NCBI RefSeq assembly: GCF_020085105.1
Contig: NC_058051.1
Coordinates: 23,873,455-23,937,454, forward strand
Length of the DNA: 64,000 bases
Direction of reading: 5' to 3'
Source: Siniperca chuatsi
Taxonomy: Eukaryota > Chordata > Actinopteri > Centrarchiformes > Sinipercidae
The notes beneath the pieces are model-generated. The model had not been told where the DNA came from and did not search any database. It saw only the letters and a list, made by a program, of their open reading frames with translations. The translations under genes and the position numbers were made by a program. This document shows, one piece after another, positions 1 to 15,627 of the stretch; the first letter of the stretch is position 1, and each line of letters begins with the position of its first letter.

Positions 1-3000
1 TCTACCACAACCACAACAGCTTCCCCTATGAAGACAACTTCTCCTACCACAACAACTCACCCTAGTACAACGACTCCCTCTACTACGACCACAACTCCTG
101 CTACCACAACAACACCCCCAACCACAACAACTCCCCTACTACAACTACTCCCCTACCACAGCCACAACTCCTGCTACCACAACAACACCCCCAACCACAA
201 CAACTCCCCTACTACAACTCTCCCTACCACAGCCACAACACCCCTAGGGACAACAAATTCCCCTACCACAACAACAACTCCTGCTACCACAACAACAACC
301 AACTACCACAACAACTCAACCTACTCAGCAACTCCTCTACTACAACCACAACTCCCGCTACCACAACAACACCCCCAACCACAACAACTCACCCTACTAC
401 TACAACTCCCCCCACCACAACCGCTTCCCCTACTACAACAACTCCTCCTACCACAACAACAATGCCAACTACCACAACAACTCAACCTACTCCAGCAACT
501 CCTCTACTACAACCACAACTCCCGCTACCACAACAACACCCCCAACCACAACAACTCACCCTACTACTACAACTCCTCTACCACAACCACAACAGCTTCC
601 CCTATGACAACAACTTCTCCTACCACAACAACTCACCCTACTACAACGACTCCCTCTACCACAACCACAACTCCTGCTACCACAACAACACCCCCAACCA
701 CAACAACTCCCCCTACTACAACTACTCCCCCTACCACAGCCACAACTCCTGCTACCACAACAACACCCCAACCACAACAACTCCCCCTACTACAACTACT
801 CCCCCTACCACAGCCACAACTCCTGCTACCACAACAACACCCCCAACCACAACAACTCCCCTACTACAACTACTCCCCCTACCACAGCCACAACACCCCT
901 AGGACAACAAATTCCCCTACCACAACAACAACTCCTGCTACCACAACAACACCCCCTACTACTACAACTCCCTCTACCACAACCACAACAGCTTCCCTAT
1001 GACAACAACTTCTCCTACCACAACAACTCACCCTACTACAACGACTCCTCTACCACAACCACAACTCCTGCTACCACAACAACACCCCCAACCACAACAA
1101 CTCCCCTACTACAACTACTCCCCTACCACAGCCACAACTCCTGCTACCACAACAACACCCCCAACCACAACAACTCCCTACTACAACTACTCCCCTACCA
1201 CAGCCACAACACCCCTAGGACAACAAATTCCCTACCACAACAACAACTCCTGCTACCACAACAACACCCCTAACCACAACATAACACCCCCTACTACTAC
1301 AACTCCCCACCACAACCGCTTCCCTACTACAACAACTCCTCCTACCACAACAACAATGCCAACTACCACAACAACTCAACCTACTCCAGCAACTCCCTCT
1401 CCTACAACCACAACTCCCGCTACCACAACAACACCCCCAACCACAACAACTCACCCTACTACTACAACTCCCTCTACCACAACCACAACTCCCGCTACCA
1501 CAACCACAACAGCTTCCCCTACTAAAACAACTCCTGCTACCTCAACAACTCCACCTATGACAACCACAACAACTCCCCCTACCACAATAACAACTCTCCC
1601 TACCACAGCCACAACTCCTGCTACCACAACAGCTTCCCCTACTACAACAACTCCTCCTGCCTCAAGAACAACTCCCCCTACGACAACCACAACAGCTCCC
1701 CTTACTACAACCACAACTCCTCCTACCACAACAACAATGCCAACTACCACAACAACTCCCCCTACTACTACAACTCCCCCCACCACAACCACAACAGCTT
1801 CCCCTATGACAACAACTTCTCCTACCACAACAACTCACCCTACTACAACGACTCCCTCTACCACGACCACAACTCCTGCTACCACAACAACACCCCCAAC
1901 CACAACAACTCCCCCTACTACAACTACTCCCCCTACCACAGCCACAACTCCTGCTACCACAACAACACCCCCAACCACAACAACTCCCCTACTACAACTA
2001 CTCCCCTACCACAGCCACAACACCCCTAGGGACAACAAATTCCCTACCACAACAACAACTCCTGCTACCACAACAACACCCCTACTACTACAACTCCCCC
2101 ACCACAACCGCTTCCCTACTACAACAACTCCTCCTACCACAACAACAATGCCAACTACCACAACAACTCAACCTGCTCTCCAGCAACTCCTCTACTACAA
2201 CCACAACTCCCGCTACCACAACAACACCCCCAACCACAACAACTCACCCTACTACTACAACTCCCTCTACCACAACCACAACAGCTTCCCCTATGAAGAC
2301 AACTTCTCCTACCACAACAACTCACCCTACTACAACGACTCCCTCTACCACGACCACAACTCCTGCTACCACAACAACACCCCCAACCACAACAACTCCC
2401 CCTACTACAACTACTCCCCCTACCACAGCCACAACTCCTGCTACCACAACAACACCCCCAACCACAACAACTCCCCCTACTACAACTACTCCCCCTACCA
2501 CAGCCACAACACCCCCTAGGACAACAAATTCCCCTACCACAACAACAACTCCTGCTACCACAACAACACCCCTAACCACAACAACACCCCCTACTACTAC
2601 AACTCCCCCCACCACAACCGCTTCCCCTACTACAACAACTCCTCCTACCACAACAACAATGCCAACTACCACAACAACTCAACCTACTCCAGCAACTCCC
2701 TCTACTACAACCACAACTCCCGCTACCACAACAACACCCCCAACCACAACAACTCACCCTACTACTACAACTCCCTGCGACCACAACCACAACAGCTTCC
2801 CTATGACAACAACTTCTCCTACCACAACAACTCACCCTACTACAACGACTCCTCTACCACAACCACAACTCCTGCTACCACAACAACACCCCCCACCACA
2901 ACAACTCCCCTACTACAACTACTCCCCTACCACAGCCACAACTCCTGCTACCACAACAACACCCCAACCACAACAACTCCCCTACTACAACTACTCCCTA

Positions 3001-6000
3001 CCACAGCCACAACACCCCTAGGACAACAAATTCCCCTACCACAACAACAACTCCTGCTACCACAACAACACCCCTAACCACAACAACACCCCCTACTACT
3101 ACAACTCCCCCCACCACAACCGCTTCCCTACTACAACAACTCCTCCTACCACAACAACAATGCCAACTACCACAACAACTCAACCTACTCCAGCAACTCC
3201 CTCTCCTACAACCACAACTCCCGCTACCACAACAACACCCCCAACCACAACAACTCACCCTACTACTACAACTCCCTCTACCACAACCACAACTCCCGCT
3301 ACCACAACCACAACAGCTTCCCCTACTAAAACAACTCCTGCTACCTCAACAACTCCACCTATGACAACCACAACAACTCCCCCTACCACAATAACAACTC
3401 TCCCTACCACAGCCACAACTCCTGCTACCACAACAACTCCCCCTACTACTACAACTCCCTCCACCACAACCACAACAGCTTCCCCTACTACAACAACTCC
3501 TCCTCCCTCAAGAACAACTCCCCCTACCACAACCACAACAACTCCCCCTACTACAACTACTCCCCCTACCACAGCCACAACTCCCGCCACCACATCAACT
3601 CCCCATATTACAACCACAACTTCCCCTACCACAATCACAACAACTCTCCCTACAACAACTCATTTTACCACAACAACTCACCCTACTCCAACTACTCCCC
3701 CTACCACAGCCACAACTGCTTCCCCTACTACAACAACTCCTCCTGCCTCAAGAACAACTCCCCCTACGACAACCACAACAGCTCCCCTTACTACAACAAC
3801 AACTCCTCCTACCACAACAACAATGCCAACTACCACAACAACTCCCCCTACTACTACAACTCCCCACCACAACCACAACAGCTTCCCTATGACAACAACT
3901 TCTCCTACCACAACAACTCACCCTACTACAACGACTCCTCTACCACGACCACAACTCCTGCTACCACAACAACACCCCCCAACCACAACAACTCCCCTAC
4001 TACAACTACTCCCTACCACAGCCACAACTCCTGCTACCACAACAACACCCCCAACCACAACAACTCCCCTACTACAACTACTCCCCTACCACAGCCACAA
4101 CACCCCTAGGACAACAAATTCCCTACCACAACAACAACTCCTGCTACCACAACAACACCCCTAACCACAACAACACCCCTACTACTACAACTCCCCACCA
4201 CAACCGCTTCCCTACTACAACAACTCCTCCTACCACAACAACAATGCCAACTACCAAAACAACTCAACCTACTCCAGCAACTCCCTCTACTACAACCACA
4301 ACTCCCGCTACCACAACAACACCCCCAACCACAACAACTCACCCTACTACTACAACTCCCTCTACCACAACCACAACAGCTTCCCCTATGACAACAACTT
4401 CTCCTACCACAACAACTCACCCTACTACAACGACTCCCTCTACCACGACCACAACTCCTGTTACCACAACAACACCCCCAACCACAACAACTCCCCCTAC
4501 TACAACTACTCCCCCTACCACAGCCACAACTCCTGCTACCACAACAACTCCCCCAACCACAACAACTCCCCCTACTACAACTACTCCCCCTACCACAGCC
4601 ACAACACCCCCTAGGACAACAAATTCCCCTACCACAACAACAACTCCTGCTACCACAACAACACCCCTAACCACAACAACACCCCTACTACTACAACTCC
4701 CCCCACCACAACCGCTTCCCCTACTACAACAACTCCTCCTACCACAACAACAATGCCAACTACCACAACAACTCAACCTACTCCAGCAACTCCCTCTACT
4801 ACAACCACAACTCCCGCTACCACAACAACACCCCCAACCACAACAACTCACCCTACTACTACAACTCCCTCTACCACAACCACAACAGCTTCCCTATGAC
4901 AACAACTTCTCCTACCACAACAACTCACCCTACTACAACGACTCCTCTACCACGACCACAACTCCTGCTACCACAACAACACCCCAACCACAACAACTCC
5001 CCTACTACAACTACTCCCCTACCACAGCCACAACTCCTGCTACCACAACAACACCCCCCAACCACAACAACTCCCCTACTACAACTACTCCCTACCACAG
5101 CCACAACACCCCTAGGACAACAAATTCCCCTACCACAACAACTCCTGCTACAACTCCTGCTACCACAACAACACCCCTACTACTACTACTACAACTCCCA
5201 CCACAACCGCTTCCCCTACTACAACAACTCCTCCTACCACAACAACAATGCCAACTACCACAACAAACTCAACCTACTCCAGCAACTCCTCTACTACAAC
5301 CACAACTCCCGCTACCACAACAACACCCCCAACCACAACAACTCACCCTACTACTACAACTCCTCTACCACAACCACAACAGCTTCCTATGACAACAACT
5401 TCTCCTACCACAACAACTCACCCTACTACAACGACTCCTCTACCACGACCACAACTCCTGCTACCACAACAACACCCCCAACCACAACAACTCCCCTACT
5501 ACAACTACTCCCCTACCACAGCCACAACTCCTGCTACCACAACAACACCCCCCAACCACAACAACTCCCTACTACAACTACTCCCCCTACCACAGCCACA
5601 ACACCCCTAGGACAACAAATTCCCTACCACAACAACAACTCCTGCTACCACAACAACACCCCTAACCACAACAACACCCCCTACTACTACAACTCCCCCC
5701 ACCACAACCGCTTCCCCTACTACAACAACTCCTCCTACCACAACAACAATGCCAACTACCACAACAACTCAACCTACTCCAGCAACTCCCTCTACTACAA
5801 CCACAACTCCCGCTACCACAACAACACCCCCAACCACAACAACTCACCCTACTACTACAACTCCCTCTACCACAACCACAACAGCTTCCCCTATGACAAC
5901 AACTTCTCCTACCACAACAACTCACCCTACTACAACGACTCCCTCTACCACGACCACAACTCCTGCTACCACAACAACACCCCCAACCACAACAACTCCC

Positions 6001-9000
6001 CCTACTACAACTACTCCCCCTACCACAGCCACAACTCCTGCTACCACAACAACACCCCCAACCACAACAACTCCCCCTACTACAACTACTCCCCCTACCA
6101 CAGCCACAACACCCCCTAGGACAACAAATTCCCTACCACAACAACAACTCCTGCTACCACAACAACACCCCTAACCACAACAACACCCCCTACTACTACA
6201 ACTCCCCCCACCACAACCGCTTCCCCTACTACAACAACTCCTCCTACCACAACAACAATGCCAACTACCACAACAACTCAACCTACTCCAGCAACTCCCT
6301 CTACTACAACCACAACTCCCTACCTACACAACAACACCCCCAACCACAACAACTCACCCTACTACTACAACTCCCTCTACCACAACCACAACTCCCGCTA
6401 CCACAACCACAACAGCTTCCCCTACTAAAACAACTCCTGCTACCTCAACAACTCCACCTATGACAACCACAACAACTCCCCTACCACAATAACAACTCTC
6501 CCTACCACAGCCACAACTCCTGCTACCACAACAACTCCTCCTACTACTACAACTCCCTCCACCACAACCACAACAGCTTCCCCTACTACAACAACTCCTC
6601 CTCCCTCAAGAACTACTCCCCCTACCACAGCCACAACTGCTTCCCCCTACTACAACAACTCCTCCTGCCTCAAGAACAACTCCCTACGACAACCACAACA
6701 GCTCCCCTACTACAACAACAACTCCCCTCCTACCACAACAACAATGCCAACTACCACAACAACTCCCCTACTACTACAACTCCCCCCTACCACAACCACA
6801 ACAGCTTCCCTATGACAACAACTCCTCCTACCACAACAACTCCCTACCAACTACAACAGCTCAACAACTCCAACTCCTCCTACCACAACAACAATGCCTG
6901 CTACCACAACAACACCCCTAACTACAACACCACAACCACAACAGCTTCCCTAACTACTACAACAACCCCCTACTACAACCTCCTCTACCACGACTCCACA
7001 ACTCCTGCTACCACAACAACAAACTCAACAACCCCTACTACAACACCACAACAACAACTGCTCCTAACTACCACAACAACTCACAACAACTCACTACTCC
7101 AGCAACTCCTCTACTACAACCACAACTCCTCCCACAACAACACCCCAACCACAACAACTCACCTACTACTACAACTCCTCTACTACAACACAACTCCTGC
7201 GCTACCACAACCACAACAGCTTCACTACTAAAACAACTCCTGCTGCCTCAACAACTCCACCTATGACAATACAACAACTCCCCTACAATAACAACTCTCC
7301 CTACCACAGCCACAACTCCTGCTACCACAACAACTCCCCTACTACTACAACTCCCTACCACAACCACAACAGCTTCCCTACTACAACAACTCCTCCTCCT
7401 CAAGAACAAATCCCCTACCACAACCACAACAACTCCCCTACTACAACTACTCCCTACCACAGCCACAACTCTCGCCACCACATCAACTCCCCATATTACA
7501 ACCACAACTTCCCTACCACAATCACAACAACTCTCCCTACAACAACTCATTTTACCACAACAACTCACCCTACTCCAACTACTCCCCTACCACAGCCACA
7601 ACTGCTTCCCCTACTACAACAACTCTCCTGCCTCAAGAACAACTCCCCTACGACAACCACAAACAGCTCCTTACTACAACAACAACTCCTCCTACCACAA
7701 CAACAATGCCAACTACCACAACAACTCCCCTACTACTACAACTCCCCCCACCACAACCACAACAGCTTCCCCTATGACAACAACTTCTCCTACCACAACA
7801 ACTCACCCTACTACAACGACTCCCTCTACCACGACCACAACTCCTGCTACCACAACAACACCCCCAACCACAACAACTCACCCTACTACAACAGCTCCCC
7901 CTACCACAGCCACAACTCCCACCACCACAACCACAACAGCGTCCCCTACAGCAACTCATTTTACCACAACAACTCCCCTATCTACAACTACTCCCCCTAC
8001 CACAGCCACAACTTCCGCTACCAGAACAAGACCCCCAACTACAACCACAACAACTCCCCCTACTACAACTTCCCCCACCACAACCACAACAGCTCCTCCT
8101 ACCACAACAGCTCCCCCTACTACTACAACAACTCGCCATACAACAACAACAATAATTCCCACTACCACAACAACTTCCACAACCACAACGCCCCCTACCA
8201 CAACAGTACCCACTACCACAACTCCCGCTACCACAACCAATACTCCCCCTACCACTACCACAACAACTTCCCCTACCACAATAACAACTTCTCCTACTAC
8301 AACCACTGCCCCAGCCACAACCACAACAACTCCCACAACCACAGCTCCTCTTTCCACAACAACAATGCCAACTACCACAACTCACCTTACTACAACAACT
8401 CCCTCTACCACAACCACAACACACCCTACGACAACAACTTCCCCTACCACAACCACAACTCCCGCTACCACAACAACACCTCCAACCACAACAACTCCCC
8501 TACTACTACAACTCCCCACCACAACAGCTTCCCTACTACAACAACTCCCCTACCACAACCACCACAACTTCCCCTACCACAACCACAACAACTCCCCCTA
8601 CTACAACTCCCCCCACCACAACCACAACAGTTTCCTTACTACAACAACTCCTCCTACCACAACTCCCGCTACCACAACAACTCCCCCTACTACAAGTACA
8701 ACAACACCCCCGACCACAACAATTCCCCTTAATACTACAACAACACCACCAACCACTACCACAACAACTCCCACAACCACAACTCCTCCTACAACAACTA
8801 CTCCCTCTACCACAACCACAACTCTCGCTACCACAACTCCCCCCACTATAACCACAACAACTCTCGCTACCACAACAACTCCCCCCACTATAACCACAAC
8901 AACTCCAACTACAACTCCTCCTACTACAACCACTCCCCCTACCACAGCCACAACTCCCGCTACCACTACAAATCCCCCAACTACAACCACAACAACACCC

Positions 9001-9234
9001 CTGACCACAACAACTCCCCTCACCACAACCACAACAGCTACCCCTACTACAACAACAATGCCCACTACCACAACCACAACTCTCGCTACCACAACTCCTC
9101 CTACTACAACCACTCCACCTACCAGACCCACAACTCCCGCTACCACAACAACACCCCCGACCACAACAGCTCCCCCTACAACAACAATAACAACACCCTC
9201 AACCACAATCACAACAACACCCACTAAAGTACCC
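1..9234 (+). repeat. Higher-order minisatellite coding for Thr/Pro
   Basis: Short CA-rich units (Thr codons and CCN) are organised in larger blocks. One landmark, GCTTCCCCTATGA or a close variant followed by ACAACTTCTCC, puts its ATG at 28, 604, 999, 1806, 2293, 2803, 3889, 4388, 4896, 5389, 5893, 6812 (variant) and 7774. Many spacings are close to 500 bases (487, 510, 499, 508, 493, 504). The longer ones contain an extra block with CCTACTAAAACAACTCCTG, near 1513, 3312, 6418 and 7210. A second landmark, CCTAGG followed by ACAACAAATTC, recurs once per block. From 7.8 to 9.2 kb the repeats are more diverged, as is usual at the edge of an array. The tract is strongly strand-asymmetric: almost no G on the plus strand. 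Confidence 0.9.
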
Positions 9235-9741
9235 ACTGGAAACCCTTGTGATGGAAAGAGTGATGGGGTTTACACCAACCCTAATGACCCAAATTCTTTT
9301 TACAACTGTGCCGGTCAGATAACCTACATCCAAAATTGCCAACCAGGTTTGATCTTTAAACAAAGCTGCAAATGCTGTGACTGGCCAATAAGTAATCCTC
9401 CTACTACAACCACAACAACAGCCCCGACCACAACATTTCCCCCTACTACAACAACTCCCCCCACCACAACCACAACAGTTTCCCCTACTACAAAAACTCC
9501 CCCCACCATAACAGCTCCCCTTACTACAACAATAACAACACCCTCAACCACAACCACAACAACACCCACTAAAGTATCCACTGGAAACCCTTGTGACGGA
9601 AAGAGTGATGGGGTTTACACCAACCCTAATGACCTAAATTCTTTTTACAACTGTGCCGGTCAGATAACCTACATCCAAAAATGCCAACCAGGTTTGATCT
9701 TTAAACAAAGCTGCAAATGCTGTGACTATTCCAATAAGTAG
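1..9741 (+). CDS. Mucin-like Thr/Pro-rich protein with two C-terminal CBM14 chitin-binding domains (5' end outside window)
   Basis: This is the 3' part of a gene whose start lies before base 1. From 1 to about 9230 the plus strand encodes almost only Thr and Pro (PTTTT-type repeats with occasional Ser, Ala and His), as in heavily O-glycosylated mucin domains. It ends with two six-cysteine CBM14 (peritrophin-A type) domains, at about 9238-9387 and 9583-9732, separated by a Thr/Pro linker, with TAG at 9739-9741. The domain cores ([27 protein letters not shown]) nearly match the last exon of the chitinase-like gene at 21243-24889, and the 3' UTR is also related. It is therefore probably a chitinase-family terminal exon with a hugely expanded linker. 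Whether a GH18 domain lies upstream cannot be seen. The Thr/Pro frame is broken many times by one-base length changes, mostly in C runs, which may be assembly error. The tail frame is open from 7774 but reads out of the Thr/Pro frame at about 8500-8640. Expected product: secreted, binding chitin. Confidence 0.7.
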
Positions 9742-10931
9742 TACTATTTAATCAACAAAACAGGAGTAGTGTCAAAAGCTGTAATATGTACAATTTCTTC
9801 TAATTATTCACTGTTGAGTTATATGTGAAGAGAATGCTTACTAATGGTTATGCTCACTTTTTTAGGCTTCACTAATTTACACTTTACCATTTATGCATCA
9901 TTTCTAGATGAATTTCCATAACCTCCCTGTCCCCAGTGAAATGCCAAAATAATGGGAAAATTAAATCTCTTTTATTTCCTCCTCTTTTCAGTTAGCAAAC
10001 AACAAAACTGTGCATTAATGTCATGACACCAAATCTTTCAGCATTTAGTCACATATTCTTTCATCAATTCGCAACTGTGTGTACATGTTCAGAGTGGCAA
10101 TGTCCTCCCATCCATGCCTGTAAATATACAATGTTATTTATATTATTTTATTTATCAATACATAATACAAACTTGTGTATTTGCAATTGTTGTCATGTTG
10201 CTGTCTGTTAATTTTAGGTGTATCTAAACCAGTTGTTTGTATATGTTCTAGTTTTTTTTTCTGCCATCATTTAATCTGACATGCCCTACTTAATTATATG
10301 GTTGTTGGTGTACTAACTCTACTGTATGGGTGTGTTCTTGTTGGTTTATATTTAATCATTGCGCGATTTGATTTGTCTTACATAATGACACAGCTGTTGC
10401 ATATTGCATATATTTATATACTGTATGTCTAAATGTAAATAAATACAAATACATATTACTAAATTAATAAGTTACTAATAAATGTAATTAAATACTCGTT
10501 TCCCTGACAAATTTTTGCATATTTTGTTTGGTTTTGTTCTATGTTTGGTTGTTCTATGTTGTTCTATCAATTGTTTATGAGATAAGACACAAAATACTGT
10601 GGAAACAAGCTGCCTAACTGGCACTCATGGAAAAGCCATTCAAATGAGGTATGAATTAGAAGTGGTTGGTTTATTTCTAACCACTGTGTAATTAGATATG
10701 CCTTACATGATGATGCTGCTGTGCTCTTTTCTACTAATTCTAGCCTTGTCCTGTGCATGTATTTGTCTTTAAAGGGGCTGTAAGCAATATCAGCATTTTT
10801 GGTAACTTCTTTTCCGTTCTTGCAGACTAGCAGACTAGCAGTCTCCCTCCTCCCCACGTCTCCAACACCCCCCCTCCATCAACTCATGAATCCACAGCAG
10901 TGTTCGCCACAGCAGCAACATTTGCAGTAAT
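9742..10931 (+). other. 3' UTR and downstream flank of the mucin-like gene
   Basis: The first part (9760-9895) aligns by eye with the 3' UTRs after 17349, 24889 and 27937 (shared GTGTCAAAAGCTGT and TTAGGCTTCACTAAT-like words). The segment at about 10300-10450 matches 25190-25340. AATAAA at 10438-10443 is the likely polyadenylation signal and corresponds to AATAAA at 25327-25332 in the paralogue. The stretch at about 10666-10790 resembles 18880-19000. I see no coding sequence here. Confidence 0.6.
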
Positions 10932-11263
10932 TAGCGCTGGGCGATATATCGAAATATATTCGATATATTCAAATATTCATTCATGCACAATATAGCAGAT
11001 GACCATATCATCATATTCTAGTTTTCACTGTTTATGCTGGTCGCCGCTGAGGGGTAGTTACGTTACTTTAGTCAGCCATAAAGTGTGTAGAAAAGCTCAG
11101 GTTGCAGTGTAATAGTTAGTGAAAAGCTGCCATCCAGTAACTATTATACTGCAACCTGAGCTCAGCTACACACTTTATGGCTTTATGACTTTATGACTAA
11201 AGTAACGTAAGGGAAAGGCTCACTTTCACAACAACACCGCTGGTTAACCACATGGCTACCTTC

Positions 11264-13702
<2,439 letters not shown>

Positions 13703-13731
<29 letters not shown>

Positions 13732-13983
13732 GGCACGCTGGCCAAGTAAATGTTTAACCCCATGACAACTCCCCCTACCATAACCACAACAACTCCCCCT
13801 ACCACAGCCACAACAACAGCTACCACTAGCAGATCTGAAGGGTGTGGTGGATAACCCTGTGATGAAAAGAGCGATGGGGTTTACACCAACCCTAATAACC
13901 CAAATTCATTTTACAACTGTGCCAGTCAGACAACCTACATCCAATACTGCCAACCAGGTTTGATCTTTAAACAAAGATCTTAA
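13703..13983 (+). pseudogene. Chitinase remnant A: exon 1 + intron start joined to linker and truncated CBM14
   Basis: Exon 1 (13703-13727, encoding MRKLTLTS plus one base) and its GTAAG donor match exon 1 of the intact gene at 21243-21267. About 30 bases into intron 1 the homology stops, and the sequence jumps to a Thr/Pro linker (from about 13758) and then a CBM14 domain. That domain has an in-frame TAA (13852-13854) just before its first cysteine and ends early at TAA 13981-13983, losing the last cysteines. Exons 2-10 are missing. This is a non-functional, internally deleted chitinase copy. Confidence 0.8.
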
Positions 13984-14566
13984 AACAAGCTTAAAGGGGG
14001 AGGCTTGGCCGGTAACACAGGTGTAGTTAGGCTGTGGGTGCATTAACCAGAGGTGGAAGAAGTATTTAGGTCCATTACTTAATCAAAAGTACTAATACCA
14101 ACCCTACTGTGAAAATACTCCACTAAAAGTAAAAGTTCTGCAAGTACTCATTGTGCAATAAAATGTTCCCTGTCAGTGTTTTACTATTATAGATGATGTT
14201 TCTGGATTAATATCACTGCTGCATTGATGTGTATGTTGCATTTTATTGCTGTAGATGTTTAAGGTTGAGCTAATTTTAACTATTTTATATACTGTTAGGT
14301 AGTTTAATCTACAGCCATGCATCATATTCTTTAAGATCATCCTATGTTTGCACTAGTTGAGAATTTATGGTATGTTATTTTAGAGACAATGTGTATATCA
14401 AGATATATATTGTTTTTGTGGCCTATAAATATTGAGATATTATTTATAAGCCATATCACCCAGCCCTAGCAATAATAGATTGAAGTCACAGACTAACAAT
14501 ACATTACACCCGTATGGTAGTATGAATATGGTGTTTGAAAATATTAGCTAGTCGTGTCCTACTGGC

Positions 14567-14709
<143 letters not shown>

Positions 14710-14964
14710 GAGCATTCTTTCTCATAACTAGGCAAGGACAGATGAACATTATTATCTAATGTTTCATTTCTCAGTCATCCACTTGGCTGTAAAGTTAGCT
14801 AACATTACTGAGTCTGTTTTCTGCTGTGCTACAATGAAGCACATACATATTACTACAGCTAATACTAGCTAGCCACCCAGCTAACAACAACATTTGCCGC
14901 TATCGTTACACAGCAAACCAAGCTGAAGTCCACCATAAATGACAAGCGTCTGGGCAGTTGCTGG

Positions 14965-15627
14965 TGTCAAATATGAAAACTTGGGCTGTGTTAGTAGGAT
15001 TGATAGTTTGTGCTACGTACACCTTGTATGTAAGATGTTTGCCTCTGTACAAGTCTAACTAATGTAACATCTCAGGTCAGCAGCTGTTCTGCACCATAGA
15101 CTGCAATCTAATTAACAGTTAGATACAAGAAAGTGGATATGATAATCCCATGGTGACATACAGAGGTGATTGGGGTTGACAAAGAGTGGGAAGGAATGTA
15201 TGCACATGTGTTGGCAGGCCGGAGTCGGCACCCTGTTGAGATGAGTTGCTTGATCAATGCATGGGGGTGATTTGCATTTCCTTACTGACCAGCCGCTCTG
15301 ATCACACCTGAGAATGGAATGCAGCAGCCGGTGAAGATCAAGAGGAATGGGAAGTGTGAACTTAGGCATTTACATAGCATTGTGTACCAAGAGGACATAT
15401 AACCATACACTTTTGTATTGCTGCTTCAGACATAGCAGGGAGATCGCCTGGAGAGGTCTCTGTGCTGTGTCTCCAGATATATATCTGTATTTGTCTGTAT
15501 TGTTAGATTGTTTGTAATATTTGTAATAATTGTGAGGATTATAAATACTAGTTAAAAGACAATTGTAGGTCTCGTGTGGATCCCTTCTCATCAACCAACT
15601 CGGAGAGAGGTTTTTCTGACCTCGACA
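14965..15627. mobile_element. Solo LTR of an LTR retrotransposon
   Basis: The insert begins TGTCAAAT and ends CTCGACA, so its ends are the inverted pair TGTC/GACA with the usual TG...CA termini. It is flanked by the 4-base direct repeat CTGG (14961-14964 and 15628-15631). Copy A of the segmental duplication has the uninterrupted empty site with a single CTGG at 12150-12153, which fixes both borders. It has no internal gag or pol sequence, as expected after LTR-LTR recombination. Family not determined (Gypsy-like or retrovirus-like). Confidence 0.85.

Noticed and set aside
556-5925. Many open frames on both strands in the repeat (Cys/Ser/Gly-rich SCCGWGCC and Val/Gly-rich VVVVGG on the minus strand)
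   Set aside because: They are shadows of the Thr/Pro repeat. The tract is open in most frames because it lacks stop codons; there are no starts, splice sites or domains specific to them.
1-9234. Regular repeat as a CRISPR array
   Set aside because: Repeats code for Thr/Pro continuously, have no unique spacers of constant size, and the genome is a vertebrate's.
14965-15627. LTR insert as a full retroviral or retrotransposon copy
   Set aside because: Only 663 bases between target duplications; no gag, pol or env sequence. It is a solo LTR.
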